Of a stretch of DNA of 64,000 nucleotides, positions 24,097 to 36,500 are shown in pieces. Origin of the DNA: Zerene cesonia (Eukaryota > Arthropoda > Insecta > Lepidoptera > Pieridae). The stretch lies in assembly GCF_012273895.1 (NCBI RefSeq), contig NC_052116.1:1426001-1490000 (forward strand), in the 5' to 3' direction. Positions within the stretch are counted from its first letter, which is position 1. Each line of letters starts with the position of its first letter. The translations under genes were made by a program, and so were the position numbers. Below the pieces are notes generated by a model. The model worked only from the letters and a program-made list of their open reading frames with translations. It had not been told where the DNA came from and did not search any database.

Positions 24097-25622
24097 CTGA
24101 AATAAAAATAACTATTTCAATATGTTATCTGCATTCTACATACTAAGAAAATATTTAAAATACATTAACAATAAGATATGTAAATATAACTGCTACCGTA
24201 ATATCTAATCTATCTTATCATTAAATGTAACAATTGTTTATTTTATGGGTATTTACATAAAATCACAGTATGTGTATACGTAAAACTAGAAAAAAAGAAA
24301 AAATCCATATTTTTTACCAATGAAAATTGTGCCGCCGTGTTTGTAAACATCAGCAATATTTTTATATAAGCTGAACTGGGGGTCATCGAACTAACCATAG
24401 AGTATACAGTATGCACTTTTAATCGTAGATAGAGAAACTTAACTTATAAAGACCGGGCAAACACTGTTCTGTTATCATTCAGGTGTATAAAAAATAGCTG
24501 TTGGCTGATTTTCAGACCTACCCGATATGCAAACAAAATTTCATTAGAATTGGCCCAGCCGTTTCGAAGGAGTATGGTAACTAAATTATTATAATATGGT
24601 TATAAAATAATTACACAGCTCCACAAAAAAAATGATTGTATTGCCTTGGATATTTCTGCAATTTTTTTTTGTTTTTCAGTGCCTAAAACACGATTATATT
24701 CATGAAAGTACTGAATGTGCTCTATTTTATTTTGATTTTCCGTATTAGTCCGGTCAAGTTAGCATCAAAAATAGGGGTAAGGTTACATTAATTCGCACCT
24801 TCCTAAAAATTGGCATGATTGTTGGGAACCCTATTATACACAATTTGTCAATTATCCACATCAATCCGGAGTGTGGAAAAAATTTATTCAAGGTCAAATG
24901 TTGCGAAAATCGGTTTTTTGAGTTTTTCAGGTAAACGGTAAGTTTTATAATAAAAATAGGTGAGACAAAAATGATTCATCATACAATTATCTATAAAAAT
25001 TGTTCCTACACATTTTTTCCTAAGAATCACAATTTCGAAAATACAGCGATGCAAAATGTTGAAAAAGTGGATATTTAAAAATAAACGAGAGGAAATCTTA
25101 CAAAACCATTGATAATTTCATGACTTTTGAGTGTAAACTGTAGACGTATTATTATACTACTATTTGCATTGAACTGTAAACCTTAAGTCACGGAGCATCA
25201 CAGAGTACTTTAATATGTAAGTATTTGGGTTTCAGCTGACTGTTGACAGTTGACACTGTTTTGTCTATGGTTGACGACCGGCTACCTCGTACTTGCACTC
25301 TCCAGATATAAACTTTTGCTAACTTTGCGAATTATTTTTTGATACCTAAATGTTCTTGTTGAACATCATTTAATAATTTCTCAATACAATGTAGGATTTC
25401 AAAATAATTCGTCTATAATTGTATCCATTAGAATTTACAGTAATTAAAAAAATGGAGAAGGTGATAAAGATTTAAATCTAAAACAACACATCTGTTTATG
25501 CTTGCTTTGCTAATTGCGATTCTAGGAAGTTATTGCTTCACCAGCAAGTTATATTTTATATGATTTTATAAGTTGCATTGTGTGTGTTTTTAATATTCTA
25601 ATAACAATTCTTATTTTTTAAG
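24097..25622. other. Shared 5' region between APEH and the zinc-finger gene
   Basis: About 1.5 kb between divergent genes. Apart from the repeat at 24448-24600 there is a GC patch near 25250-25310 (CGACCGGCTACCTCGTAC) that may belong to a promoter or first exon of the zinc-finger gene. No TATA box was identified. Confidence 0.4.
24448..24600 (-). mobile_element. Helitron-like repeat (CAAACA...GACCTACCCGATATGC family)
   Basis: Contains CCGGGCAAACACTGTTCTG, GATTTTCAGACCTACCCGATATGC and CCAGCCGTTTCGAAGGAG, as at 14527-14717. The CTAG end is mutated. Confidence 0.55.
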
Positions 25623-27644
25623 ATGATGGATTTGAAGGTGTGTCTTGAAAGAATATTTTACTGCAATATTTGTAAAAGTACTTACAAAAATAATACCGAT
25701 TATAGAGAACACATCTTAGTACATGTAAGTTAAATATTTTAAATAATTTTTTGCTTTTTTTATTAGAAAAATTAATTAAAAACAAGTACAGCATCTACTG
25801 CATAGGTATGCCTAATGCCAACTGAATATGTTATTATATATACAAAGATTCATAAATCCTAGCAATTACTACACTTTTATAAATTTCCATGTGTGATTTC
25901 AAAAATCATAAATGTTTAAAAGTGGTCCTTGTAATAAGTTAGGCCACTATATTCTTCTTAATGACTCTAGCTGCTACATGACAATTGCTTGTATAGTGAT
26001 AATAAAATCACTCACTAAACATTCTCTAAAGAAGGGGGTATGAAGTATATTATTTTTCACATGCAAACAAAATATAATTAATGCATTGACCATACAGTGA
26101 TGTAAGGGAAATCTGCTCTGCCAGAAATGTGCAATAAGTTGGTGCTTGTTCTTCTTAATATGTAATTATTATTTGAGGGTAACCGCTCTATTATCCCACT
26201 TATAAACTATTCATGGTAAATATAGGTAATATACTGCACAAATATTCAAAGAAATTAATAATTATCCACCGTATATTCACATTTTAGGTTACAAAAGCAT
26301 ATGTTAAGTTAAAAAAGCAGAAAATTTATGCCTGTAAATCATGTAAGGCTGGATTTCTTAATGGAGACGATTATAAGTTACATAAAATACACCATATAAT
26401 GCAAAATGTTAGGTGAGTGTTTATACAGTTATTTTTTTCGTTAAGTATTGTGACAGTGAATCTATTTAATTTGAACATTTCAGTAATACACATACATACA
26501 TGACAATATATATTGGTAAAATGTAATGATTTTAAAAGGCACACATCACTTTCGTATTGATTAATAAAGATTTTTTAATTAATTTTGTATTATTCTCATT
26601 CACAGGCAAAAGCATATAAAGATGAACAATAATCGAAAACATTATATAAGTAGTATAAATGGTGATATTGAGAGAAAATATGAATGTCCAGACTGTGGAA
26701 GGAAGTTTGTTGAAGAAAATACATTGAAGGTGCATTCACAGGTCCATGAACCCTATCCATACATTTGTTTTTGCGGTATTGGTTATTATTCAGAATTTGA
26801 TTTCACTAAACACAAAAGTATTGTTCACTGTGAAACCGTACCAACCAAAAATATTGTAATAAAGACTGTAAAACCCAAAAAATCTGAAAGCAAAGTGATT
26901 TACAAAGATGACTTTGAAGAAGACATCTTTGATGATAAAGAAAGTGAAAAATCTGTTAAGTTATATGATGATTATGATTACGGTAAGAAGCCTCGAAAAA
27001 CGAAGAAAATCATTAAGAAAAGAACACCCAAGATTAAATTAGAAAAAAAATTAATCACGCACAAGAGACAATATCACAAGTGCAGCTCATGCAATAAGCG
27101 ACATATAACAAACAAAGAAGATTTAGAGAACAATGTGTGTAAATACAAGAGTTCCAAATGTAGGTATTGCGGGAAAGAGTTCAAGCATATATATGCCAGG
27201 CAATTACATGAGCGTATACACACTGGTGAGAAGCCATACTCATGCAAATTCTGTTCTAAGCCATTCACTGATCCATCAGCATTGCTCAGACACACTAGAA
27301 CACATACGAAAGACTACAAATATTTCTGCGACTTGTGTCCCAAGAAATTTACAGATAAAAGTGGACTTATTAACCACAGACGCCGGCATGGTGCTAGAGA
27401 GTTTAAATGTGATATTTGTAGCAAACTGTTCTTCACAAAAGGCAACCTGGCAAAACATTTTGAAATACACATTGGTAAAAAGAATTTTGAATGTAATAAG
27501 TGTGGCAAGAAGTTTGTTTTAAAATCTTATCTATTTATACATATTGTACAGTCTTGCGAAAAAAAATTATTCATGAAAACAAGGGAAATGAAGAAAAATA
27601 AACATAAAAAGAAGAAAATAAAATGTAAGGACGAGAATGACTGA
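25623..27644 (+). CDS. C2H2 zinc-finger protein, three exons
   Basis: Exons 25623-25724, 26288-26412 and 26606-27644 (donors CAT|GTAAGT and AG|GTGAG; acceptors TTTTAG and TCACAG) give 421 residues. Exons 1 and 2 each hold one finger (CNIC...HILVH, CKSC...H). Exon 3 has two more near its start (one with a CFC variant), then an acidic/basic linker with KKIIKKR-type nuclear-localisation stretches. Next come a CSSC half-site and five fingers with TGEKP-like linkers (CRYC, CKFC, CDLC, CDIC, CNKC), the last ending H...C. The N-terminus lacks a ZAD domain. A DNA-binding transcription regulator is likely; the target is unknown. I chose the first ATG of the exon-1 pair. Candidate AATAAA at 27855-27860. 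It is divergent from APEH. Confidence 0.88.
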
Positions 27645-27930
27645 TGAGCGAGTTTTGGAAATCATGATTAATGATTTTAAAATGGGTATTTAATGAGTAA
27701 ACAAAATTTAATTAATCAATTGACTAGTCCAGATGATTGATATATAACACAAAGGCATAAGTTAATATCCTCCTCATTTTTTCCATTTCTTTCATAACAA
27801 ATAATTATAAGTTTTGTTTAACACTACAATAATCTGCACTTTATTAGTTAAAATAATAAAACTAATATAGTCTATCGATCAAGTCCCTGAAATAAATAAA
27901 TATATTCTCTTCTTTATGTTACAATTAGAT

Positions 27931-28930
27931 NNNNNNNNNNNNNNNNNNNNNNNNNNNNNNNNNNNNNNNNNNNNNNNNNNNNNNNNNNNNNNNNNNNNNN
28001 NNNNNNNNNNNNNNNNNNNNNNNNNNNNNNNNNNNNNNNNNNNNNNNNNNNNNNNNNNNNNNNNNNNNNNNNNNNNNNNNNNNNNNNNNNNNNNNNNNNN
28101 NNNNNNNNNNNNNNNNNNNNNNNNNNNNNNNNNNNNNNNNNNNNNNNNNNNNNNNNNNNNNNNNNNNNNNNNNNNNNNNNNNNNNNNNNNNNNNNNNNNN
28201 NNNNNNNNNNNNNNNNNNNNNNNNNNNNNNNNNNNNNNNNNNNNNNNNNNNNNNNNNNNNNNNNNNNNNNNNNNNNNNNNNNNNNNNNNNNNNNNNNNNN
28301 NNNNNNNNNNNNNNNNNNNNNNNNNNNNNNNNNNNNNNNNNNNNNNNNNNNNNNNNNNNNNNNNNNNNNNNNNNNNNNNNNNNNNNNNNNNNNNNNNNNN
28401 NNNNNNNNNNNNNNNNNNNNNNNNNNNNNNNNNNNNNNNNNNNNNNNNNNNNNNNNNNNNNNNNNNNNNNNNNNNNNNNNNNNNNNNNNNNNNNNNNNNN
28501 NNNNNNNNNNNNNNNNNNNNNNNNNNNNNNNNNNNNNNNNNNNNNNNNNNNNNNNNNNNNNNNNNNNNNNNNNNNNNNNNNNNNNNNNNNNNNNNNNNNN
28601 NNNNNNNNNNNNNNNNNNNNNNNNNNNNNNNNNNNNNNNNNNNNNNNNNNNNNNNNNNNNNNNNNNNNNNNNNNNNNNNNNNNNNNNNNNNNNNNNNNNN
28701 NNNNNNNNNNNNNNNNNNNNNNNNNNNNNNNNNNNNNNNNNNNNNNNNNNNNNNNNNNNNNNNNNNNNNNNNNNNNNNNNNNNNNNNNNNNNNNNNNNNN
28801 NNNNNNNNNNNNNNNNNNNNNNNNNNNNNNNNNNNNNNNNNNNNNNNNNNNNNNNNNNNNNNNNNNNNNNNNNNNNNNNNNNNNNNNNNNNNNNNNNNNN
28901 NNNNNNNNNNNNNNNNNNNNNNNNNNNNNN
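27931..28930. other. Assembly gap (1000 N)
   Basis: Exactly 1000 N, probably a nominal size. It abuts gag sequence on the right, so the missing piece likely contains the retrotransposon 5' LTR and start of gag. Long frames called across it are artefacts. Confidence 0.99.
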
Positions 28931-29352
28931 CAACCCCGACAAGATGGATGTGGACGCACGGTCGTGGTGCGCGACCGCTGACCTTTGCTTCGCTGACAAC
29001 CCACTACATGGAGGACAACTTATCATGGTGATAAGCAAAGCGCTTAAGAGAGCTGCTTCGGTATGGCTGGCCCAGGTAACATATCCTGGTATGACCTGGC
29101 TGGACTTCAAGGATCTGTTCGTCGCTAGATTTGTCTGTACCGAGACAAACGCAGTGCGGCGAGGCAGGACACGTCGCTAGTCGCTGTACAAGTGACGGGC
29201 GGACGACCGGCGCCAACGGCGCGAATGCAGAGCGCCGGGTTGACCTGTGTGTGGTGGAGCCCTCATCGGGAATACTTGAACATCACGGTGGGTCGTATTG
29301 CTTTCACTATGATTCTGGGGCTGAGTGCTCGCTTATTAAGAAAAATGCCTGA
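28931..29352 (+). pseudogene. LTR retrotransposon gag / zinc knuckle / protease remnant
   Basis: Frame 3 from 28931 to about 29140 reads as retrotransposon gag (FADN...ALKRAA..WL, TWLDFKDLF.ARF). At about 29130-29150 homology passes to frame 1, where a zinc knuckle (CGEAGHVASRC) and the aspartic protease motif (DSGAECSLI) follow, ending at TGA 29350-29352. The knuckle begins only a few residues after gag, so sequence between them is probably deleted as well as frameshifted. No reverse transcriptase or integrase is seen. A defective copy; Ty3/gypsy-like is likely, not proven. Confidence 0.78.
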
Positions 29353-29439
29353 AGGGCAAGTGCCCATTGATATAAGTGATTCTGAGTCTTGTGTAAATGA
29401 CAATTAGTTGCTGTAAGATATCAAGTTGTGAGTGTGACC

Positions 29440-29800
29440 TCTGGAGTCATTAGTGGTCACTGGGANNNNNNNNNNNNNNNNNNNNNNNNNNNNNNNNNNN
29501 NNNNNNNNNNNNNNNNNNNNNNNNNNNNNNNNNNNNNNNNNNNNNNNNNNNNNNNNNNNNNNNNNNNNNNNNNNNNNNNNNNNNNNNNNNNNNNNNNNNN
29601 NNNNNNNNNNNNNNNNNNNNNNNNNNNNNNNNNNNNNNNNNNNNNNNNNNNNNNNNNNNNNNNNNNNNNNNNNNNNNNNNNNNNNNNNNNNNNNNNNNNN
29701 NNNACGAGTACGGGTGGTCACTGGGATGATCACGGGTGACCACAGGGATGGTCACGGGTGTTCACTGGGATGATCACAGTCACTGGGATGACTGCATGTA
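29440..29800. repeat. Minisatellite (GGTCACTGGGATGATCACGG units) spanning a gap
   Basis: About four 20-22-bp units at 29715-29800 alternate GGTCACTGGGATGATCAC with variants, and the left side (29452-29465) ends in the same unit. The 238-N gap therefore falls inside the array. It sits in the retrotransposon internal region. Confidence 0.75.
29466..29703. other. Assembly gap (238 N)
   Basis: A gap with a non-round size, so probably estimated from reads, inside the minisatellite. Confidence 0.99.
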
Positions 29801-30123
29801 ACGGCTACTGGGATAGCCGGACAAAAGAGACACACACACTTGACTTTTAATTGCTTTGAGGTCGATTGGCTCCCAATGGGTACTTGTGCTTGTGGTCTAG
29901 CTATAACTTTGAACTGTTTGTGGTAATTAAGAACTTTAAGTCTTGTCACTGTAAAATTTTGGCTGATGATGATTTATGATTGGAATTAAGAGTTTGAAAT
30001 CTTCTAAGATTTTTTATTGAAGTAGTTAATTAGGTCAGGAGTGACCGAACGAGTATGATCCTGTGCTGCGCTTTTCTTTGTTACAGATTAACACACGAGG
30101 ACGTGTGATATGTAGGATGGCCG

Positions 30124-30380
30124 TGTCGGATACACACTAAAAATTGATCAAAACATCGAGGTATTGGACCGCCAGTGCCATCTATCGGATACGTACACTA
30201 ACAACCGGACAATGCGTCGAGATATTGGAGCGCCAGCGCCGTCTAACAGCGTTATACAGAGTCTAGGACGGGCGTAAGCCGAGCGGGACGGTCAGAAATT
30301 GTCCAGCCGTCTCTGCGATAGCAAGTCTCCTGGGAACTGTACCGCGTTCCTATTTCACGTGTAAAATTAAGTTAACGGTT
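30124..30380 (+). mobile_element. LTR, truncated by gap (probable 3' LTR)
   Basis: Matches 16045-16301 over all 257 visible bases, starting at TGTCGG. It lies downstream of the gag/protease remnant on the same strand, consistent with a 3' LTR whose remainder is in the next gap. Confidence 0.72.
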
Positions 30381-31380
30381 NNNNNNNNNNNNNNNNNNNN
30401 NNNNNNNNNNNNNNNNNNNNNNNNNNNNNNNNNNNNNNNNNNNNNNNNNNNNNNNNNNNNNNNNNNNNNNNNNNNNNNNNNNNNNNNNNNNNNNNNNNNN
30501 NNNNNNNNNNNNNNNNNNNNNNNNNNNNNNNNNNNNNNNNNNNNNNNNNNNNNNNNNNNNNNNNNNNNNNNNNNNNNNNNNNNNNNNNNNNNNNNNNNNN
30601 NNNNNNNNNNNNNNNNNNNNNNNNNNNNNNNNNNNNNNNNNNNNNNNNNNNNNNNNNNNNNNNNNNNNNNNNNNNNNNNNNNNNNNNNNNNNNNNNNNNN
30701 NNNNNNNNNNNNNNNNNNNNNNNNNNNNNNNNNNNNNNNNNNNNNNNNNNNNNNNNNNNNNNNNNNNNNNNNNNNNNNNNNNNNNNNNNNNNNNNNNNNN
30801 NNNNNNNNNNNNNNNNNNNNNNNNNNNNNNNNNNNNNNNNNNNNNNNNNNNNNNNNNNNNNNNNNNNNNNNNNNNNNNNNNNNNNNNNNNNNNNNNNNNN
30901 NNNNNNNNNNNNNNNNNNNNNNNNNNNNNNNNNNNNNNNNNNNNNNNNNNNNNNNNNNNNNNNNNNNNNNNNNNNNNNNNNNNNNNNNNNNNNNNNNNNN
31001 NNNNNNNNNNNNNNNNNNNNNNNNNNNNNNNNNNNNNNNNNNNNNNNNNNNNNNNNNNNNNNNNNNNNNNNNNNNNNNNNNNNNNNNNNNNNNNNNNNNN
31101 NNNNNNNNNNNNNNNNNNNNNNNNNNNNNNNNNNNNNNNNNNNNNNNNNNNNNNNNNNNNNNNNNNNNNNNNNNNNNNNNNNNNNNNNNNNNNNNNNNNN
31201 NNNNNNNNNNNNNNNNNNNNNNNNNNNNNNNNNNNNNNNNNNNNNNNNNNNNNNNNNNNNNNNNNNNNNNNNNNNNNNNNNNNNNNNNNNNNNNNNNNNN
31301 NNNNNNNNNNNNNNNNNNNNNNNNNNNNNNNNNNNNNNNNNNNNNNNNNNNNNNNNNNNNNNNNNNNNNNNNNNNNNNNN
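30381..31380. other. Assembly gap (1000 N)
   Basis: Exactly 1000 N beginning inside the LTR, so probably a collapsed repeat of unknown true size. Confidence 0.99.
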
Positions 31381-31889
31381 ACCTTTGCTTTAATTTTTTT
31401 GGAGTTATAACCGAATATGTGAAAAAAGCGGCCAAAGATGGCGGGTTTCACGGTATATATTTTGCTAAAACAAGGAAGATTTCTCCATGAATGCTGTAGA
31501 CTCTTGTAAAAATATTTGCAGTTATCTTGCTTCCATTGTCAAAGGTAATTCCAGAATAAATAGAAGAGAGAACCATAGTATTATACTGTAATATAGTCAT
31601 ACACAAAAATTTCATTATACAATGTCAGAGGTAACAATTAGTATATAAAATGTTATCATTTGTATTAAATGTATCAAATAATTTAAAAAAAAGCTGTGTT
31701 TTTAATGGGTAAGTAATCAGATTAAATGTATTGAATTAACCATCTTGATTTTAATAAGTTTATTTTGTAAATTTAAAAAGTTAACTATTATGACTAAAAG
31801 GCTGATTGTTGTATTAATAAGATAAATTAAATGATTTTTTTTATTAAAAACATATGTAATACCCAAGTTATATTTAATACCCAAACCTA

Positions 31890-32400
31890 TATTAAAAGAC
31901 CTTTTCCTTACCCTTTCCTTCAAACTGACGAATAAATGAAAGGACTGGGAAGGGTAATAAAACGTAAAAAAAGTACCACACCCCCACAGAAGACCGGCGT
32001 GAAATAGCATTCTGCTGTGTTTCGTTCGGTGAGTGGGAGACTCATATCCTTTTCCTTTCCCTTCCAAGTCCCTTCGTTTATTCCCCTCGCCAATCCTTCA
32101 TTAATCCCTTCCCAATTTAAAGTCGGCAATCCATTTATAGAGGCGTAAGGTCTGCAATAGACCTTATGCCTCTCTAATTGTTCATGGGCGGTGGTAGCGC
32201 TTACCATCAAGCGTCTCACCAGCTCCATTGTCGACTGTTTCATAAAAAAAACAAGGGTAAGGAAAAGGATATGGGCCTCCACTCACCGAACGGAAAACAG
32301 TAGTACGCTATTTCATGTCGGTCTTCCGTGGTGGTTCCCCGGTGTGAGCTGAGCCATTTCGTGCCGAAGCGTGCTCGACTACCACATACAAAAAGATTAT
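31890..32400 (-). mobile_element. Two SINE-like copies in opposite orientation
   Basis: The block 31972-32060 (TACCACACCCCCACAG...GTGAGTGGGAG) recurs as a diverged reverse complement at about 32256-32345. The first copy continues to the CATGGGCGGTGG and CATCAAGCGTCTCACCAGCTC end. The right copy ends in GTGCTCGACTACCACA, as at 39181 in reverse. Confidence 0.65.
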
Positions 32401-32524
32401 ATTCATAGAGTAGGATGAAAATAATTGGAACCTCGTTTCGAGTAATTGGGAATGAAAGGCTTATGCGCATATTTAGTCATCAGTGCATCTAAGAAAGTGT
32501 AATCACATTAACTCACCAGTTATC

Positions 32525-32568
32525 ATCAAAAACTTCTAAATAGCGTTCTATATTTAGAAGTTTTTGAT
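32525..32568. repeat. Short perfect hairpin, 18-bp arms
   Basis: Arms 32525-32542 and 32551-32568 are exact reverse complements with an 8-base loop. Too short for a typical animal pre-miRNA. Confidence 0.8.
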
Positions 32569-33119
32569 ATTTCTAGCTGATTGAAATCATACATAGAACC
32601 CTCATTAGAATTTAGGAAGTGTAAGTTTAATTAATTAAATCTTAAATAAGAATTTTCTGTTACCACAGGTAGAACCAATCTATCTTAGGCAATTGTACTT
32701 TTTAGTATGATAATATTTTGCTGTTGAATAAGCGATGTTACAATATATAAACGATCTCGAATCAACTCGTAGATAATTTATGAATCCGTCTGTTCTAAGT
32801 CACTCAATAATGTCCATTATCAGACTCCGTACCTATATTTAGGGTAGCGTGAGCTTCTGAGCCCTTAATGTTTAAATTTACATTTGAAATAAGAAACTGA
32901 ATTCAATCAAACGCATTACGCCTTATATTCTTTTTTAAATTACTTTAATGTATCAATGTACAGTTTATATTGTTGAGCAGGGTGCTTGTGACAATAAGAT
33001 TAAAAAATAAGTACCTAGATACCATTTAAAAACTTAATACAAAATTAAAACAAATTCCATAACAATCGGTCTAATTAAAAGTTATAGGAAGTTAGAGCTA
33101 TTAGCGATATCAATTACGT

Positions 33120-33540
33120 CGATTTACCGCGCCGGTAGCTGCGTCGCGTCAACCGCGCCGCTCGATACGTGCGGCGCGCGCGTACCGTACGCCCCGCGCG
33201 GCATTGCCGCACCCCTCACCATCAGTATGCTTATCTACCCCGCCTTGGACACCCCTACATTACGTTCTATCACTAATCTGCCCGTTCCCAGCATTCATTT
33301 TTTACAAATAAATTTAAAAGTCATTTTCGCGCCAATAGTTTACATGACGTCTTCCTGTCAGTTCGGAAATGAAACCGGTTTGAATAGTGCCAATCTTCTA
33401 TTGTGATATATACACGGCGAATATTGTTCTTTCATAATTAATAGATACCTACTTACATTACAAAATCCATTTCTTGAATTATTATATAATCATTTCTGTC
33501 GGTAACATTTTCCCGCGCTATCTGCGATCGAAGTGACTTA
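33120..33540 (+). promoter_or_regulatory. CpG-rich promoter region of the MADF-BESS gene
   Basis: 33120-33245 is strongly CpG-rich. Nearer the gene are TTTTCGCGCCAAT (33324-33336) and TTTTCCCGCGC (33508-33518), both E2F-type matches, 40-240 bp upstream of the start codon. Promoter role is inferred from position and composition. Confidence 0.5.
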
Positions 33541-33559
33541 AAGTAAAGCCGCGAACACA

Positions 33560-36500
33560 ATGAACGAAATTGATTTAATCAAAGAAGTTGAAAAACGACC
33601 AATTTTATATGATAAGTCAGTAAGTGGTTTTAATAAAACAAAGCTGAGGGATGACGCGTGGAAAGAGGTACAAGAGGCTTTGCATGTTTCAGGTAATCCA
33701 CAAATAATTTTAGAATCACTTGAGAACGAAAGGAGCACGATTAAAAACGAAAAATTGTGTTTTCTTTTTCTGTACCTAAAATGTTGACAAAATTGAATAA
33801 AAACAACGCTTTGTTTATTTTTTTAATGAAAATATTTGAGTTATGAACTCTTAATACAGCATTTATTTTCCAAAATAAAATGTACATAAAATTTTGTTAA
33901 ATGATAATTACTGTTACGATTATTTATTAAATTAATTGGTCGTCACCGTTTCTATAAGGTTTCAATTGGAATGAGAGTAGATTGAGTGTATCAAGCCGCC
34001 AAGGCCACATCCAATTGGATGCTATTAATTTATAAATAACTATTTTCCCAAAACGAATACCTTTTTCCTCCATTTAATACGCCTTTTTTAGTGTTTCTTC
34101 AATAAAGTAAATTCTATAGATCTTCTAATAAATTATTTGGTTTTTGGTTATGTCTCTTATAAATTAGTTATGATTTAAGTGTAATTACATTTTATCTTGA
34201 TAAATGTTTGCACTATAGACCACTATCTATAGAGATCGGTATATTCTGTTCCGACGCCATAATAAGACTTCTTTGAAGCTTCAGGATTAGGCCTTAATCC
34301 ACCGCATCATATTTATATATTATTATACCTATTATAGATTTGTTCGAAATGTGATACTAATTATACTTCGAACGAATGCACCAATTTTGTCGTTTTAATC
34401 TGATAAGGTATTACATACAGTCTTGCTATTTATGTATTACCAAATAACACGCCTAACAACTCTGAACGCGAAATCTCGCGACGACGCGCGACGAGTTGGG
34501 TTTTGTTTTTACTACGAATAGATAACCATTGATGACATAACCCACGCAAAATATCACAGTTAAAATCACAATATAATAATAACTAAGGTGCACGATCAAA
34601 GATTCAAAAACGTCCACATAATATGAGCGCAAAGATTTAAATTGTGCGCACAAATTGTTTCGTGTGTCTCGCGTATAGACTTTATAAAATCAACTAAGTC
34701 ATCCGCATAAGGTTAAAGTTGAAAAACTATATGCTTAAAGCTCAGCTAAAACTTTGTAGGCATATTTGCTCAGTGTTTAACGACACTTTCGAACGTTAAT
34801 TTAGACATCGTTGTTTATATTTCAATGGATATAACTATATATTATGTCAACCATTGTTTTCATAGAAGCGGAATGTAAGAAACGCTGGCGTTCATTGCGA
34901 GATTCATTCATCAAATTGCAAAGGACTCACGGCGGTCGCACCCGATGGCCTTATCACAACGCGATGCGATTTCTTCTGCCGCACGTGGAGCCGAAGTCGG
35001 ATACACCGTATGTGTCAAAATGTTAATAGAACCACAGATAACATAATACTTTACTGGATAATTAGATACTAGGTGTTTCAATGTCATATTATAAAATATG
35101 CATATCTTTGTAGTAAAATTGTATTTTTTACTTTGACAATGAAGGCTAGACTAAACAAATTAAATTTACAATCCAAAACAACACGAATATACTACACAGC
35201 GAATATAGTTATTTCTATTACAATGGTGACCGGTGAAGTGTTCTTTGACTTAACCGATGAAGCGATTTATTATAATTTATTTGAAAGTCAAATATATTAC
35301 ATAGATTATAAGAAAACGCATTACCACTCACACACAAAGAAAATGAAAAATGAGTGAAGTGTGTTAAGTACCATACGCCTACAAATAAAATAGCAGTCGT
35401 GTTTTAAGAAACCGCATTACTTAACCAAGCACGTATTTTATGTTTAAGATTATAAGCTGAAGCATTTAAAAAATAAAATAAGATAAAATTTGCCTTTATT
35501 GCCGTTTAAACTTACAAAATCATGACATCATTTTACTTACTACCTATCTTATTATCCTAATTGTATTATAAATGCGAAAGTTTGTAAGGATGTGTGTGTG
35601 TTTGTTGCTCTTTCACGCAAAAACTACTGTCCCGATTGCAATGAAATTTGGTACGTAGACAGCCCTCATAGGAGGCCTGTGTCCCAGCAGTGGGAACAAT
35701 ATATAGGCTGATGATGATGATGATGATGATGATGATGACGTAGACAGCTGGACAACAGAAATAACATATAGGCAACTTTTTATCCCGATATTCCTACGGG
35801 ATACGGACTTACGCGGGTGAAGCCGCGGGGCGCAGCTAGTACCTTATAAATGTTATCTTCCTTAAATCTTCGTATGTAAGCTGTTTTTGAACTATTAAAT
35901 GTTTTGACAGTCCAAAGCGCGAGACATCCGACTCCGAAACTGAGGATGAAATACGCCACCGTCCCGGGCAATCATTGCCCGATCTCTTCTCCGATCCTCG
36001 GTTAGAAGACGACGAAGACTTCCAGCCAAAGAAACCTCGCCTCAACTCCACGGACGAAGAGTTCCAACGAACTGATCCTGACGAGCTGTTCCTACTCAGC
36101 TGTGCTTCCACTTTGAAAAGACTGAACTCCAAGCAAAATGCTGTTGCTAGACTTAAGATACAACAGGTGAAATTTTTGTATATCATTTTGGTCTACAAGT
36201 AGTATGTGTAAACAGTTAATAAAATTATCTAACGAATCTAAACGGTTGTTGGTTGTTTTTTTAAATATATATAAAAAATTATGAATATGATTTATTATTG
36301 TTTTACTACATTGCTTTTTGTTCAATCGGACTTCGCCTAAGGTAGTCGGTATAAAAACTGTTGGCAAAATACGCGGGTTCGATTCCCGCCTCGTGATCAA
36401 TTTTTTTCTCTGAAAATATCAAATGCAATTAAATTCACAAACAACAACAATTAAAATGGTCCATCAGAAAATAAAACCACTATAATCTATACAATAATAT

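Larger units (their letters stand above)
27645..33559. other. Gene-free, repeat-rich stretch with three assembly gaps
   Basis: Between the zinc-finger and MADF-BESS genes. It holds LTR retrotransposon remains, a minisatellite, inverted SINE-like copies (31890-32400), a short hairpin (32525-32568) and a GC island (33120-33245). No host gene is seen outside the gaps; one could be hidden in the Ns. Confidence 0.55.

Noticed and set aside
28931..29352. Domesticated gag gene (Arc-like)
   Set aside because: The gag part is frameshifted against the knuckle and protease, the protease is a stub, and an LTR lies next to it, so a dead retrotransposon is simpler.
27914..31451. Several 300-400 residue open frames across 27914-29110 and 30350-31451
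   Set aside because: They are runs of N read as open sequence; only the flanking bases are real.
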